DNA of 8,600 nt from an uncultured Prevotellaceae bacterium (GCA_947306845.1 CAMZHP010000124.1:1-8600), one strand, 5' to 3'. Numbered from the stretch's first letter, positions 1 to 6,676 are shown. Translations and numbers: made by a program. Notes: generated from the letters alone by a model not told the origin.

Positions 1-536
1 CCAAAGACATTCTGGAAAACATCTACTACGGCATCTCGCTCATGGCCGGACGCATCAAGGTAGGCGACTGGATCATCTGCGACGGCATCCGCGGAAAGGT
101 GAAATCCATCAGCTACACCAGCACCATGGTGGAATCGGTCGACGGTTCGGTCATTGCATTCCAAAACAGTCAACTGTTTACCAAGAATTACAAAAACATG
201 ACCAAAAACCACGGCTATGAGATGCACACCCTCGATGTGGGTGTGGCCTATGGCACCGACATCGAACAATGCCGCAACCTTTTGGTGGAAGCTATTTCCC
301 AGCTTGACTTCATCAAGCGCGACCCCAACCATCACAAGGTGAATGTGTTGCTCCGCGAGTTCGGCGAAAGCAGCGTCAACCTCCAAGTAGTGGCATGGGT
401 GCCTGTGGTGACCCAATACAACGATGACTGTGAGATATTGGAATGCGTCTATACCACACTCAATAAGGCTGGCATCACCATCCCGTTCCCGCAGCGAGAC
501 CTACACATCGTAAAAGTAAAAGAGGACATCATCTGA
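1..536 (+). CDS. MscS-family mechanosensitive ion channel, C-terminal part (5' end outside window)
   Basis: The frame is open from position 3, so the ATG at 42 is internal and the gene begins upstream of the window. The visible 177 residues start in the end of the pore-lining helix (LENIYYGISL). They continue into the Sm-like beta domain, with the family pattern GRIKVGDWI, an SISYTSTMVESVDGSVI strand pair, and QNSQLF where most members have PNSxL. The rest is the C-terminal alpha/beta vestibule domain, including the family-typical ESSVNLQVVAWVP strand. MscS proteins sit in the inner membrane and open under membrane tension to release solutes during osmotic downshock. The pore itself is not visible, so ion selectivity and subfamily cannot be judged; Bacteroidota members often carry long N-terminal extensions. 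The TGA stop overlaps the end of the convergent Sel1-repeat gene by 8 bp, and there is no terminator hairpin between them. Confidence 0.9.
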   Translation, partial: KDILENIYYGISLMAGRIKVGDWIICDGIRGKVKSISYTSTMVESVDGSVIAFQNSQLFTKNYKNMTKNHGYEMHTLDVGVAYGTDIEQCRNLLVEAISQLDFIKRDPNHHKVNVLLREFGESSVNLQVVAWVPVVTQYNDDCEILECVYTTLNKAGITIPFPQRDLHIVKVKEDII

Positions 537-1152
537 AGCGCATCCTTTGTATTCTCCTCTCCCGGGCAGCCCGCTCATATTCCTCTCTTTCCTCGGCATA
601 TTCATCGAACACCTCCTTGGCTTTCCAGTGACCTTGCTCAGCAGCTCTGTTCAGCCACATCATCACCTCGGGGTATCCATCATGACGATCAGGGCCAATT
701 CTTGACAAGCAGAATGCAAGATTGTTCATCGCACGAACATGACCTTGCTCAGCTGCCTTTTTGAACATCTCTGCGGCTTTCTCATATTTCACAATGTCTT
801 CATCCCCTTTCAAATAAAAGAGTCCCAGATTATACTGCGCGTCGGCATCGCCCTGTTTTGCCGCCTCAAGATACCATGCCTTGGCCGCCTCAACATCCTT
901 TTCCACTCCCACGCCATTGGCATAACAGTAGCCAAGACTGAATTCTGCTTTGGCATGACCTTTCTTGGCCGCCTTTTCCCACATCTTTACAGCCTTGGCA
1001 AAGTCCTGCCTGACACCATAGCCTTGGAAATAGCGCACGCCCTTCTCATACTCAGACTGGCCAGGAGCAACACTGGCGGCGAGGATGAATAACGGAGCTG
1101 CTGCCATCAACATCATGACAGCCATCTTTTTCAATAAATGAGTCTTCATCAT
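529..1152 (-). CDS. Secreted Sel1-repeat (SLR/TPR-like) protein
   Basis: The 207-residue product has an N-terminal signal peptide (basic MMKTHLLKK, then a hydrophobic stretch to about residue 26, cleavage probably near LAAS/VAP). There is no lipobox cysteine, so it is predicted to be periplasmic or secreted rather than a lipoprotein. Four Sel1-type repeats of about 34-36 residues follow, at roughly 33-66, 67-102, 103-138 and 139-174. Each shows the pattern AxAxxxLGxxYxxGxGVxxDxxKAxxWxxKAAxxGH. Repeat 4 lacks the glycine-rich turn and carries an insertion (RIGPDRHDGYPEV). The last 30 residues are a highly charged helix rich in E and R. Sel1 repeats form alpha-solenoids for protein-protein contact; the partner is unknown. 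Two in-frame ATGs open the gene (1152 and 1149), and either could be used. It is convergent with the MscS gene and divergent from the DUF3822 gene. Confidence 0.85.
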   Translation of the reverse strand: MMKTHLLKKMAVMMLMAAAPLFILAASVAPGQSEYEKGVRYFQGYGVRQDFAKAVKMWEKAAKKGHAKAEFSLGYCYANGVGVEKDVEAAKAWYLEAAKQGDADAQYNLGLFYLKGDEDIVKYEKAAEMFKKAAEQGHVRAMNNLAFCLSRIGPDRHDGYPEVMMWLNRAAEQGHWKAKEVFDEYAEEREEYERAARERRIQRMRFR

Positions 1153-1176
1153 AGGTATAAACAGTTAACTGATGTG

Positions 1177-1211
1177 CAAAAATACTCTTTTTTCCTGAAC
1201 AAGCCATCAAA
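1177..1211 (-). promoter_or_regulatory. Candidate Bacteroidota promoter for the Sel1-repeat gene
   Basis: Reading the minus strand, TATTTTTG (1184 to 1177) matches the Bacteroidota -7 consensus TAnnTTTG exactly. It lies 24 bp upstream of the first ATG. A TTTG at 1211-1208 could be the -33 element, but its spacer of 23 bp is longer than the usual 19-21. The -7 box is the stronger half of this call. Confidence 0.5.
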
Positions 1212-1225
1212 ACCTTGTGTTTTGT

Positions 1226-1256
1226 TTTGCTTTTCGCTTGCTTATTCGTAACTTCG
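1226..1256 (+). promoter_or_regulatory. Candidate Bacteroidota promoter for the DUF3822-rsmD unit
   Basis: TTTG at 1226-1229 and TAACTTCG at 1249-1256 (one mismatch to TAnnTTTG) are separated by 19 bp, the spacing expected for the Bacteroidota primary sigma factor. The predicted transcript would start near 1262, leaving only about a dozen bases before the ATG at 1274. This also argues against the upstream in-frame ATG at 1217, which would lie upstream of the promoter. Confidence 0.55.
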
Positions 1257-1273
1257 CATTCAAATTACGACAG

Positions 1274-2056
1274 ATGAACCCAACAAAGACACTCACTCTC
1301 AGAATCGGACAAGATGCCCTGGCATTCCTCTCTTTGGACATCGAAGGACAGTCTTCTTTCAAAACTTATGAAATGAAAGGCGGCATGTCAGTCGCCGCCA
1401 ACCTGCGTGAGGCATTCAAGACCTTACCCTTACTGGCGGACAAATGGGAAAAGGCCACCATACTTGCCGATGTCCCTGTCATGCTGGTGCCGGAAGAGGA
1501 GTTCGATCCTACAGACGCCGACATATTGTTTGCTCATACTTTCTCTGGTCATGAGCGGGACGAGAAGAAGTATTATCGGATGGAGTCATTGCGCACAGTG
1601 GCGCTTTATGCTGTTGAACGTGATGTGCAGACCGTCGTAAGCGACCACTGTGGGGAAGTTATCTATCAACCTTCCACCCTCCCCCTATGGCTACATTTAG
1701 GACAACAGGCCGAGGGACCACGTCAGCGGTTGTATGGATATTTTCATGACGGTAAGGCAGACATATTCTCCTTTTCCAAACAGCGGTTCAGGTTTTGCAA
1801 CACCTTCAGTGCCGTGCATGCTCATGACGCATTGTTCTATCTTCTTTCCACCTTCACCCAACTGGGCATGAAGGGCGACCGCGACGAAGTGATGGTGATG
1901 GGCAGCACCCCACACCTGAAATGGGTGACCGACAGCCTGCGGGCTTATGTGAGCCGAGTGAGCACCGGCGATGCCAAGATGCTGCAAATCGACAACAACA
2001 TTTCCTCGGACCTTCCTCTTGACATTTGCGCTTTTCTTCAACATCCCCAACCATGA
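1274..2056 (+). CDS. DUF3822 family protein of unknown function
   Basis: The product is 260 residues, soluble, with no signal peptide or membrane segment. Family features are the opening beta hairpin LTLRIGQDALAFLSLD (7-22), the strand PVMLVPEEEFD (68-78), and a second-half hairpin plus helix in which F178 is followed by HDALFYLLSTFTQLGM (184-199). My recollection is that a Bacteroides structure of this family has an actin-like ATPase fold, but I see no clear nucleotide-binding loop here, so activity is unproven. I chose the ATG at 1274 over the in-frame ATG at 1217. The extra 19 residues (MFCFAFRLLIRNFAFKLRQ) look like translated spacer and would cover the candidate promoter, whereas MNPTKTLTLRIG fits the family start. 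Its stop overlaps the rsmD start in ATGA, implying translational coupling. An accessory role in ribosome maturation is therefore possible, but that is inference from context only. Confidence 0.8.
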   Translation: MNPTKTLTLRIGQDALAFLSLDIEGQSSFKTYEMKGGMSVAANLREAFKTLPLLADKWEKATILADVPVMLVPEEEFDPTDADILFAHTFSGHERDEKKYYRMESLRTVALYAVERDVQTVVSDHCGEVIYQPSTLPLWLHLGQQAEGPRQRLYGYFHDGKADIFSFSKQRFRFCNTFSAVHAHDALFYLLSTFTQLGMKGDRDEVMVMGSTPHLKWVTDSLRAYVSRVSTGDAKMLQIDNNISSDLPLDICAFLQHPQP

Positions 2057-2592
2057 GAATCATCACTGGCATTTACAAAGGCCGTCATTTTGACATACCT
2101 CGCTCCTTCAAGGCAAGACCAACGACCGACTTTGCCAAGGAAAACATCTTCAATGTGCTCAACGGCTATTTAGACTTTGACGAAGCTGCTGCCCTCGACC
2201 TTTTCTCGGGAACGGGCAGCATATCCCTGGAACTGCTCTCACGCGGTTGCCGACAAGTGGTGAGCGTGGAAGCCGACCGCGACCACTATGCATTCATCCG
2301 CAAGTGCATGGCCACATTGGGCACCGACAAATCCGTCGTCATACGGGGAGACGTTTTCAAATTTATCAAATCTTGCCACCAGCAGTTTGACTTCATTTTC
2401 GCTGATCCGCCCTATGCATTGGAGCGTCTGGAAGAGATTCCTTCCCTGATCTTCAGTCAGGATTTGCTGACAGATGGTGGCGTCTTTGTCTTTGAGCATG
2501 GCAAGGGGAATGATTTTTCTGCCCATCCACATTTTGTTGAGCGCCGCACTTACGGAAGCGTCAATTTCAGCATTTTTAGAATTAAGAATTAG
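2053..2592 (+). CDS. rsmD: 16S rRNA (guanine-966-N2)-methyltransferase RsmD
   Basis: RsmD uses S-adenosylmethionine to methylate N2 of G966 of 16S rRNA late in 30S subunit assembly. The 179-residue product (E. coli RsmD is 198) shows the expected order. The N-terminal MRIITGIYKGR is followed by the RPTTDFAKENIFNVL block (22-36), matching RPTTDRVRE in E. coli. The SAM-binding motif I is LDLFSGTGS (48-56), with an acidic residue at the end of strand 2 (VEAD, 72-75). The catalytic motif IV is ADPPY (117-121), the (D/N)PPY signature of amino-group N-methyltransferases. The start at 2053 is set by homology to other RsmD proteins and by the ATGA overlap with the preceding stop; an in-frame ATG at 2026 lies inside the upstream gene. 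No Shine-Dalgarno is evident, so expression probably depends on coupling to the DUF3822 gene. The last codons and TAG stop fall inside an AT-rich direct repeat. Confidence 0.93.
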   Translation: MRIITGIYKGRHFDIPRSFKARPTTDFAKENIFNVLNGYLDFDEAAALDLFSGTGSISLELLSRGCRQVVSVEADRDHYAFIRKCMATLGTDKSVVIRGDVFKFIKSCHQQFDFIFADPPYALERLEEIPSLIFSQDLLTDGGVFVFEHGKGNDFSAHPHFVERRTYGSVNFSIFRIKN

Positions 2593-2612
2593 GGATTAAG
2601 GATTAAGAATTA
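2581..2612. repeat. AT-rich direct repeats at the rsmD 3' end
   Basis: Two exact 11-bp copies of ATTAAGAATTA (2581-2591 and 2602-2612) flank a tandem pair of GATTAAG (2594-2600, 2601-2607). The first copy contains most of the rsmD stop codon (2590-2592). Bacteroidales intergenic regions often hold such GATTAAG/GATTGAAG runs; that is from memory, not from a search. Confidence 0.75.
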
Positions 2613-2701
2613 TGATTACCTCTGCAACGAGAAGCAGACTAAATGATTCACTTTTATTGAATTTCATCCAATGAATGTCGGTACGTTTATTATATATAGA
2701 T

Positions 2702-2766
2702 TCAACACAAAAATACAGAGGCACAAAGGATATAAAAAACTCTGTATCTCTGTACCTCTGTGTTGA
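2702..2766. repeat. Imperfect palindrome with 8-bp internal periodicity
   Basis: Arms at 2702-2728 and 2740-2766 (27 bp each) form an inverted repeat around an 11-base AT-rich loop. Of the 27 positions 21 match, and all six differences are transitions. The right arm, read on the minus strand, is three ACAGAG hexamers separated by dinucleotides (ACAGAG-GT-ACAGAG-AT-ACAGAG). The left arm keeps the same 8-base step in degraded form. This structure makes short spurious reading frames on both strands, rich in TQRYRDTE and VPLYFCVE-like strings. It resembles dispersed REP/MITE-like intergenic repeats, though one copy alone cannot prove that. It lies between convergent genes. Confidence 0.7.
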
Positions 2767-2769
2767 TAT

Positions 2770-2816
2770 TTCAATCTTCAATCTTCAATCGGCTTCGCCG
2801 AAATCAATCTTCAATC
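2770..2816. repeat. TTCAATC tandem array with embedded GC hairpin
   Basis: Three perfect tandem copies of TTCAATC (2770-2790) are followed by a 5-bp hairpin (TCGGC at 2789-2793, loop TTC, GCCGA at 2797-2801). Two further units follow (ATCAATC 2803-2809, TTCAATC 2810-2816). The last unit contains the stop codon of the minus-strand TPR gene (2811-2813). Read on the minus strand the unit is GATTGAA, close to the GATTAAG unit at the rsmD end. No T-run follows the GC hairpin, so it is not a canonical terminator. Confidence 0.75.
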
Positions 2817-4523
2817 CCCCTCCTTCATTCTTTTTTGTAGGTATGCTAATTCATTAAGAGCGAAATCGGCATTCTCAGGGTCGTTGAGCATTTTCTTGAG
2901 CATGCGCTGCGCTTTGTTGTAAGCCTGTTTCTCGATCAGGACATACACCTTTCGGCGTTGCAAGAAAGCAAGAAACTTGGCTATGTGTTCCTCAGGTTGC
3001 TCATCTTCCTCCATATTCATCTTCACACCCGCGATCAGACGGTCTATAGCCTGCTGGGCACGATAGTCGCCACTGTTGACCAAACAGTTCACATACTCCA
3101 TGGTATAGGTGATGCGGTGAAGCCCTGAGAGCATCTCGAGATAGAAGAGAGCCTTGTCATAAACCCTCAGTTCGCTGTAGCAGAAGCCGATATCGAAGAT
3201 AAGGTCATAGAATGACTGCAGTTCGTTTTCATCCATGCGGTCATACCTGTCTGTCATCTCCGTGAAAGCGTTCTCCAAAAGCAGCAAAGCCTCATAATAG
3301 CGTCCGGCGAGATAGCGTTTCCTGCCAAGATAGAGCAAATGGGCCAACCCGGCATCCTGACATTCCGCCAATAGTTTCTGCTCATCGGTGAGTTCGTCAG
3401 CCTTACCGTTTCTGAGTTTCTGCACAGCTTCTTTCCACATGTAGTTGCTCTCATCCCTCTGTTGCTGTCTTGATACATGGTCATAGGCCAGAAGAGCCGA
3501 ATTGCACAACTGGATGTGGTGCTTTTGATTGAACGGGTGTGACGTGGTAACAGACAGTGGCACCAAACAAGCTGTCACACGGTAATAATCGGTGAGCCCG
3601 TCGGAGCCCTCTTCGTTGAAGGCCAGCGTGACCAACCTTTCCTCCAGCGGCATGTCGGGCATGATGATACGGAGCATCGCCATGGTTTGCCCGGCAACCC
3701 GTTGTCCATTGGCGAAAAGAGCATTGCTCAGGTCATAGTCGAGGATGTCCTCAGTGTCATCCACCGGCTCATGTCGTGCATCAGGGAAATCCAGTCTGAC
3801 CGCAGTGATTCCCACCAGTCCCAATGTCTTTTCCAAGAATTGTCCGAGAGAAACACGGTCCACCTCATTATGCCTCAGGCTGTCATCGCCCTGCATTCGC
3901 ATCTCATGCTCATGCAGCAGGAACAGTTCACGTCCCCGCTCAGCACTGATCAGTTCAGTATCCCCTTTCCCTTGTTCATCCTTTCTCTCAGCAAGATGGC
4001 GCGCCAATGTATTCTGCCAAGCGAAAGCACCAGTCATACATTCGGTCAGTATATCCCTGGCTTTTTCCTGCGGCAGCATGACACCGGCAATGATATGCAA
4101 GTCCACCTCGTTTTTCTCCTCGTTGATGGTATAGATGATTCTGTGGTTTTCAGAGTTGATGTTACATTTGTTGACCACCATTCTGACAGTATTGAGCTGA
4201 TCCAACCTCACATTGAAACAGAAGAGATAGGCGAGGCTAGCGTATGCCGATGACGGGTCAATACGCAATTGGAAATGCCCGTTCTGGAAGTCATACTGTC
4301 CAATACGAACGCTTTTCTCCGTTTCCCATGAAACCTCACAATGCAAGTCACGGAGCGCCTGGCTGGCCACACGTTCCATCTCCTCTGCCCGATCGGCATC
4401 TGGCCCCTTTTTCTTTTTCCAGCGCCTGATTCTCAGCAGTTTGCCAACGGGCTTTCCCTTCCACTGCGCATAGAGCAAGAGTAGAAGAATGCCTAAAATC
4501 AATATTTCAATAGCGATTGTCAT
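2811..4523 (-). CDS. Membrane-anchored TPR protein of unknown function, downstream of dnaG
   Basis: The 570-residue product opens with one transmembrane helix (about 3-19, EIL to LLY), then a very basic stretch (RIRRWKKKK, 31-39). This suggests an inner-membrane anchor with the bulk of the protein in the cytoplasm by the positive-inside rule. Residues 45-170 look like a compact alpha/beta domain with successive strands (GHFQLRID, RIIYTIN, EVDLHIIAGVML) and a VVNKCNINSENH turn. It is vaguely reminiscent of YbjN-like or type III chaperone-like folds, which is only a guess. A second alpha/beta region follows (225-345). Residues 390-570 are helical, with TPR-like units around 393-425 (RKRYLAGRYYEALLLLENAF), 441-469 (FCYSELRVYDKALFYLEML) and 522-550. 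The ATG lies 4 bp after the dnaG stop, so it is almost surely co-transcribed with dnaG. I do not recognise a named family. Confidence 0.82.
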   Translation of the reverse strand: MTIAIEILILGILLLLLYAQWKGKPVGKLLRIRRWKKKKGPDADRAEEMERVASQALRDLHCEVSWETEKSVRIGQYDFQNGHFQLRIDPSSAYASLAYLFCFNVRLDQLNTVRMVVNKCNINSENHRIIYTINEEKNEVDLHIIAGVMLPQEKARDILTECMTGAFAWQNTLARHLAERKDEQGKGDTELISAERGRELFLLHEHEMRMQGDDSLRHNEVDRVSLGQFLEKTLGLVGITAVRLDFPDARHEPVDDTEDILDYDLSNALFANGQRVAGQTMAMLRIIMPDMPLEERLVTLAFNEEGSDGLTDYYRVTACLVPLSVTTSHPFNQKHHIQLCNSALLAYDHVSRQQQRDESNYMWKEAVQKLRNGKADELTDEQKLLAECQDAGLAHLLYLGRKRYLAGRYYEALLLLENAFTEMTDRYDRMDENELQSFYDLIFDIGFCYSELRVYDKALFYLEMLSGLHRITYTMEYVNCLVNSGDYRAQQAIDRLIAGVKMNMEEDEQPEEHIAKFLAFLQRRKVYVLIEKQAYNKAQRMLKKMLNDPENADFALNELAYLQKRMKEGD

Positions 4524-4527
4524 CTTT

Positions 4528-6465
4528 TCATAAAATAATACTCTTGCCCACCATGCGGGCGATTTCCTTTCTCATGGCCATGAGATTGTTCATCTCAGCC
4601 AGGATTTCCATTTTCTCCTCACTGGTGTTGGCCAGTGCGAGCTGCTGACGCAAGACTTCCTCCCGGCTTTTCACAATGGCCATCCTGTAGTCGAGCAGCA
4701 CATGTTCCACCTGGGAGCGTACGGTCTCCTCACCCGTCCTCACCTGATTGCTCTCCGACAATTGGTAGGTATCTACTCCCAACCGTGTAGCCTCATTGCT
4801 TACCCTCACATCGGGATGCCGCTCAAAATGCTCCAGCATGTTGGTTTCGCCTTGCTGTACAAGCGACACTGCCTCCTCGAGCATGCTCTGGTAAAGGGTA
4901 TTCTCCAGACGCAGGCCATCTTCTTCTAGGTTGTAATAGATGAACTCTGCGACAGAGAGATCAAAAGCGGAGCCATCCTCAGCCTCCAGTCCCCTGAATG
5001 CCTTCTCTGCCCCATGCCTGATGACCAGCTGGATGAGCAGAGTTTCCATGGAAGCAGTCATCTGACTGGCTGTCGGTGGTCCAAGGGGTGTCTTCTGCGG
5101 TGATGCTGCACGCTGGCGTTCTTCCTCCCGTTCTTTCTGCCTCACCTTTTCCTCCCTGTCGTGGCGGATGTATTTGTTCATCTCATAGATGAGTGCTCGC
5201 TCCGGCATGCCTATCCGCTGTGCACATTCCTTAATATATGTGGAACGCACGATTTGATCAGCGATGACCGAGATGCTCTTCACAAGACTGGCAATGCCCT
5301 CAGAGCGTTTGCTTGGATCGGAAACCCCTTGCAGAAGATACCTTGTCTTGAACACCAGGAAATCCTCCTGGTTATCTGCCACATATTGCCGGAAGTCTGC
5401 TGCTGTATGCTTGCGGGCAAAGCTGTCAGGATCGTCACCATCTGGAAGCAGGAGCATTTTGATGGTCATCCCCTCAGCGAGAAACATGTCTGCACCCCTT
5501 AGCGCGGCATGAATACCAGCCTCATCGCCATCATAAAGCAGCACGATATGGGTGGTGAAACGCCGAAGCAGTTTGATCTGATGAATGCTAAGGGCCGTAC
5601 CGGAATTGGCAACCACGTTCTCTATGCCGCACTGATGCATCGACAGCACATCGGTATAACCCTCCACCATGTAAACACAGTCCTCCTTGGCAATGGCTTT
5701 TTTTGCTTGGAAAAGACCGTATAGCTCATGGTCCTTGTGATAGACCACAGAATCAGGAGAATTGACGTATTTCTGCGCAACGCCTTTGGTACGCGAGTCA
5801 AGCACACGGCCACCGAAAGCCGTCACCTTGCCACTCACGCCAATCCATGGAAAGATAACCCTGCCTGCGAAGCGGTCGTAGAGACTGCCATCGTCGCGCT
5901 GCACACAAAGGCCGCTTTTCACCAGGAACTCGTCCTTATAGCCTTTGGCATGGGCTGTGGTGGAGAGCGCGTTCCGCTTCTGTGGGGCATATCCTAATCG
6001 GAAGCGTGCAATGATGTCGTCACGGAATCCCCTTGATCGGAAGTAAGCCATTCCCACCGCTTGTCCGTCAGGATCCTCATGCAACACCTGGTTGAAATAA
6101 CCCGCTGCCCACTCATTGACGATGAACAAGCTCTCACGCTCACTTTCCTGCTCACGCTCCTCATCCGTCAACTCGCGTTCCTTGATCTCTATATGGTATT
6201 TGCGGGCAAGCCATCTCAGCGCGTCAGGATACGACACTTGCTCATGCTCCATGATGAAATTGGCTGCGTTGCCCGCCTTTCCGCAGGAAAAGCACTTATA
6301 AATACCTCGGGAGGGCGACACAGAGAACGACGGTGTGCGGTCATCGTGAAAAGGACACAGACCCTTGTAATTTGCCCCGCTCTTTCGGAGCGAGACAAAC
6401 TCAGAGACGACGTCAACGATGTTGGCAGCGTCCATAATGCGGTCGATGGTCGGGCGGTCTATCAT
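4528..6465 (-). CDS. dnaG: DNA primase DnaG
   Basis: DnaG synthesises the short RNA primers for lagging-strand DNA synthesis, working with the replicative helicase DnaB. The 645-residue product has all the expected parts. A CHC2-type zinc-binding domain has ligands C37, H40 (CPFH), C58 and C61 (CFSC). The RNA polymerase core carries DRFAGRVIFPW (197-207) and YVNSP (233-237). The TOPRIM metal site has the catalytic glutamate in VEGYTD (267-272), YDGDEAG (311-317) and DDPD (344-347). A charged linker (about 434-465) leads to a C-terminal helical region (about 470-645) that would contact DnaB. It is longer than E. coli DnaG (581), mostly in this linker and C-terminus. I chose the start at 6465 (MIDRPTIDRIM), the conserved family N-terminus. 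The reading frame is open up to 6720, but those 85 extra residues cover the promoter region and resemble no primase sequence. Confidence 0.96.
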   Translation of the reverse strand: MIDRPTIDRIMDAANIVDVVSEFVSLRKSGANYKGLCPFHDDRTPSFSVSPSRGIYKCFSCGKAGNAANFIMEHEQVSYPDALRWLARKYHIEIKERELTDEEREQESERESLFIVNEWAAGYFNQVLHEDPDGQAVGMAYFRSRGFRDDIIARFRLGYAPQKRNALSTTAHAKGYKDEFLVKSGLCVQRDDGSLYDRFAGRVIFPWIGVSGKVTAFGGRVLDSRTKGVAQKYVNSPDSVVYHKDHELYGLFQAKKAIAKEDCVYMVEGYTDVLSMHQCGIENVVANSGTALSIHQIKLLRRFTTHIVLLYDGDEAGIHAALRGADMFLAEGMTIKMLLLPDGDDPDSFARKHTAADFRQYVADNQEDFLVFKTRYLLQGVSDPSKRSEGIASLVKSISVIADQIVRSTYIKECAQRIGMPERALIYEMNKYIRHDREEKVRQKEREEERQRAASPQKTPLGPPTASQMTASMETLLIQLVIRHGAEKAFRGLEAEDGSAFDLSVAEFIYYNLEEDGLRLENTLYQSMLEEAVSLVQQGETNMLEHFERHPDVRVSNEATRLGVDTYQLSESNQVRTGEETVRSQVEHVLLDYRMAIVKSREEVLRQQLALANTSEEKMEILAEMNNLMAMRKEIARMVGKSIIL

Positions 6466-6474
6466 TGCAACATA

Positions 6475-6506
6475 CAAAGTTACGACAAACTTCCCGACCC
6501 GCCAAG
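6475..6506 (-). promoter_or_regulatory. Candidate promoter for the dnaG-TPR operon
   Basis: On the minus strand TAACTTTG (6482 to 6475) is an exact TAnnTTTG -7 box. A CTTG (6506 to 6503, one mismatch to TTTG) lies 20 bp further upstream as the -33 element. The -7 box ends 9 bp before the dnaG ATG at 6465, so the mRNA would have a leader of only a few bases. Confidence 0.6.
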
Positions 6507-6580
6507 GGAGGCGACCCTTAAGAATTGTTAAAGATGGGTGCCGGAGGGAAAGTAAAAAGGAATGGAAATGTTGTGGTTCA

Positions 6581-6595
6581 GATGGAGACTCCATC
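6581..6595. promoter_or_regulatory. 15-bp perfect dyad, possible operator
   Basis: GATGGAGACTCCATC is a perfect inverted repeat of two 7-bp arms around a single central A. It lies in the divergent region, 75 bp upstream of the dnaG -33 element and about 74 bp upstream of the porin -7 box. Such symmetry suits binding by a dimeric regulator, but no bound factor is known. Chance occurrence cannot be excluded. Confidence 0.35.
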
Positions 6596-6646
6596 AAGAA
6601 AACGCGCAAAAAGTAAGGAAAAATCACAAATTTCAAGCAATTTGTT

Positions 6647-6676
6647 ATTGTTTTTGTTTTAAAAACAGTAATTTTG
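6647..6676 (+). promoter_or_regulatory. Candidate promoter for the porin gene
   Basis: TAATTTTG at 6669-6676 is an exact TAnnTTTG -7 box. The best -33 candidate is ATTG at 6647-6650 with an 18-bp spacer; a true TTTG at 6641-6644 would need 24 bp. The transcript would start near 6681, giving a leader of about 60 bases that contains an inverted repeat. Confidence 0.55.

Noticed and set aside
1217..1273. 19-residue N-terminal extension of the DUF3822 protein
   Set aside because: The upstream ATG precedes the candidate promoter elements, and the extension does not look like family sequence.
2663..2675. TTCAT/ATGAA small inverted repeat
   Set aside because: A 5-bp AT-rich stem with a 3-base loop is expected by chance in this spacer.
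2789..2801. GC hairpin TCGGC-TTC-GCCGA as an intrinsic terminator
   Set aside because: The stem is only 5 bp and no T-run follows on either strand.
2770..2816. TTCAATC array as a possible CRISPR-like or regulatory iteron array
   Set aside because: Units are 7 bp with no spacers and no cas gene nearby. It is a simple tandem repeat, and nothing suggests an origin.
2596..2857. Two short opposing reading frames (2596-2781 minus, 2675-2857 plus) with TQRYRDTE and STQKYRGTK strings
   Set aside because: They arise from the 8-bp-periodic palindrome read in both directions and have no start context or promoter. The plus one also runs into the TPR gene. I treat them as repeat-derived, not genes.
3687..4253. 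188-residue plus-strand open frame opposite the TPR gene
   Set aside because: It lies wholly antisense to a well-supported gene and has no recognisable domain. Its composition looks like a mirrored coding frame.
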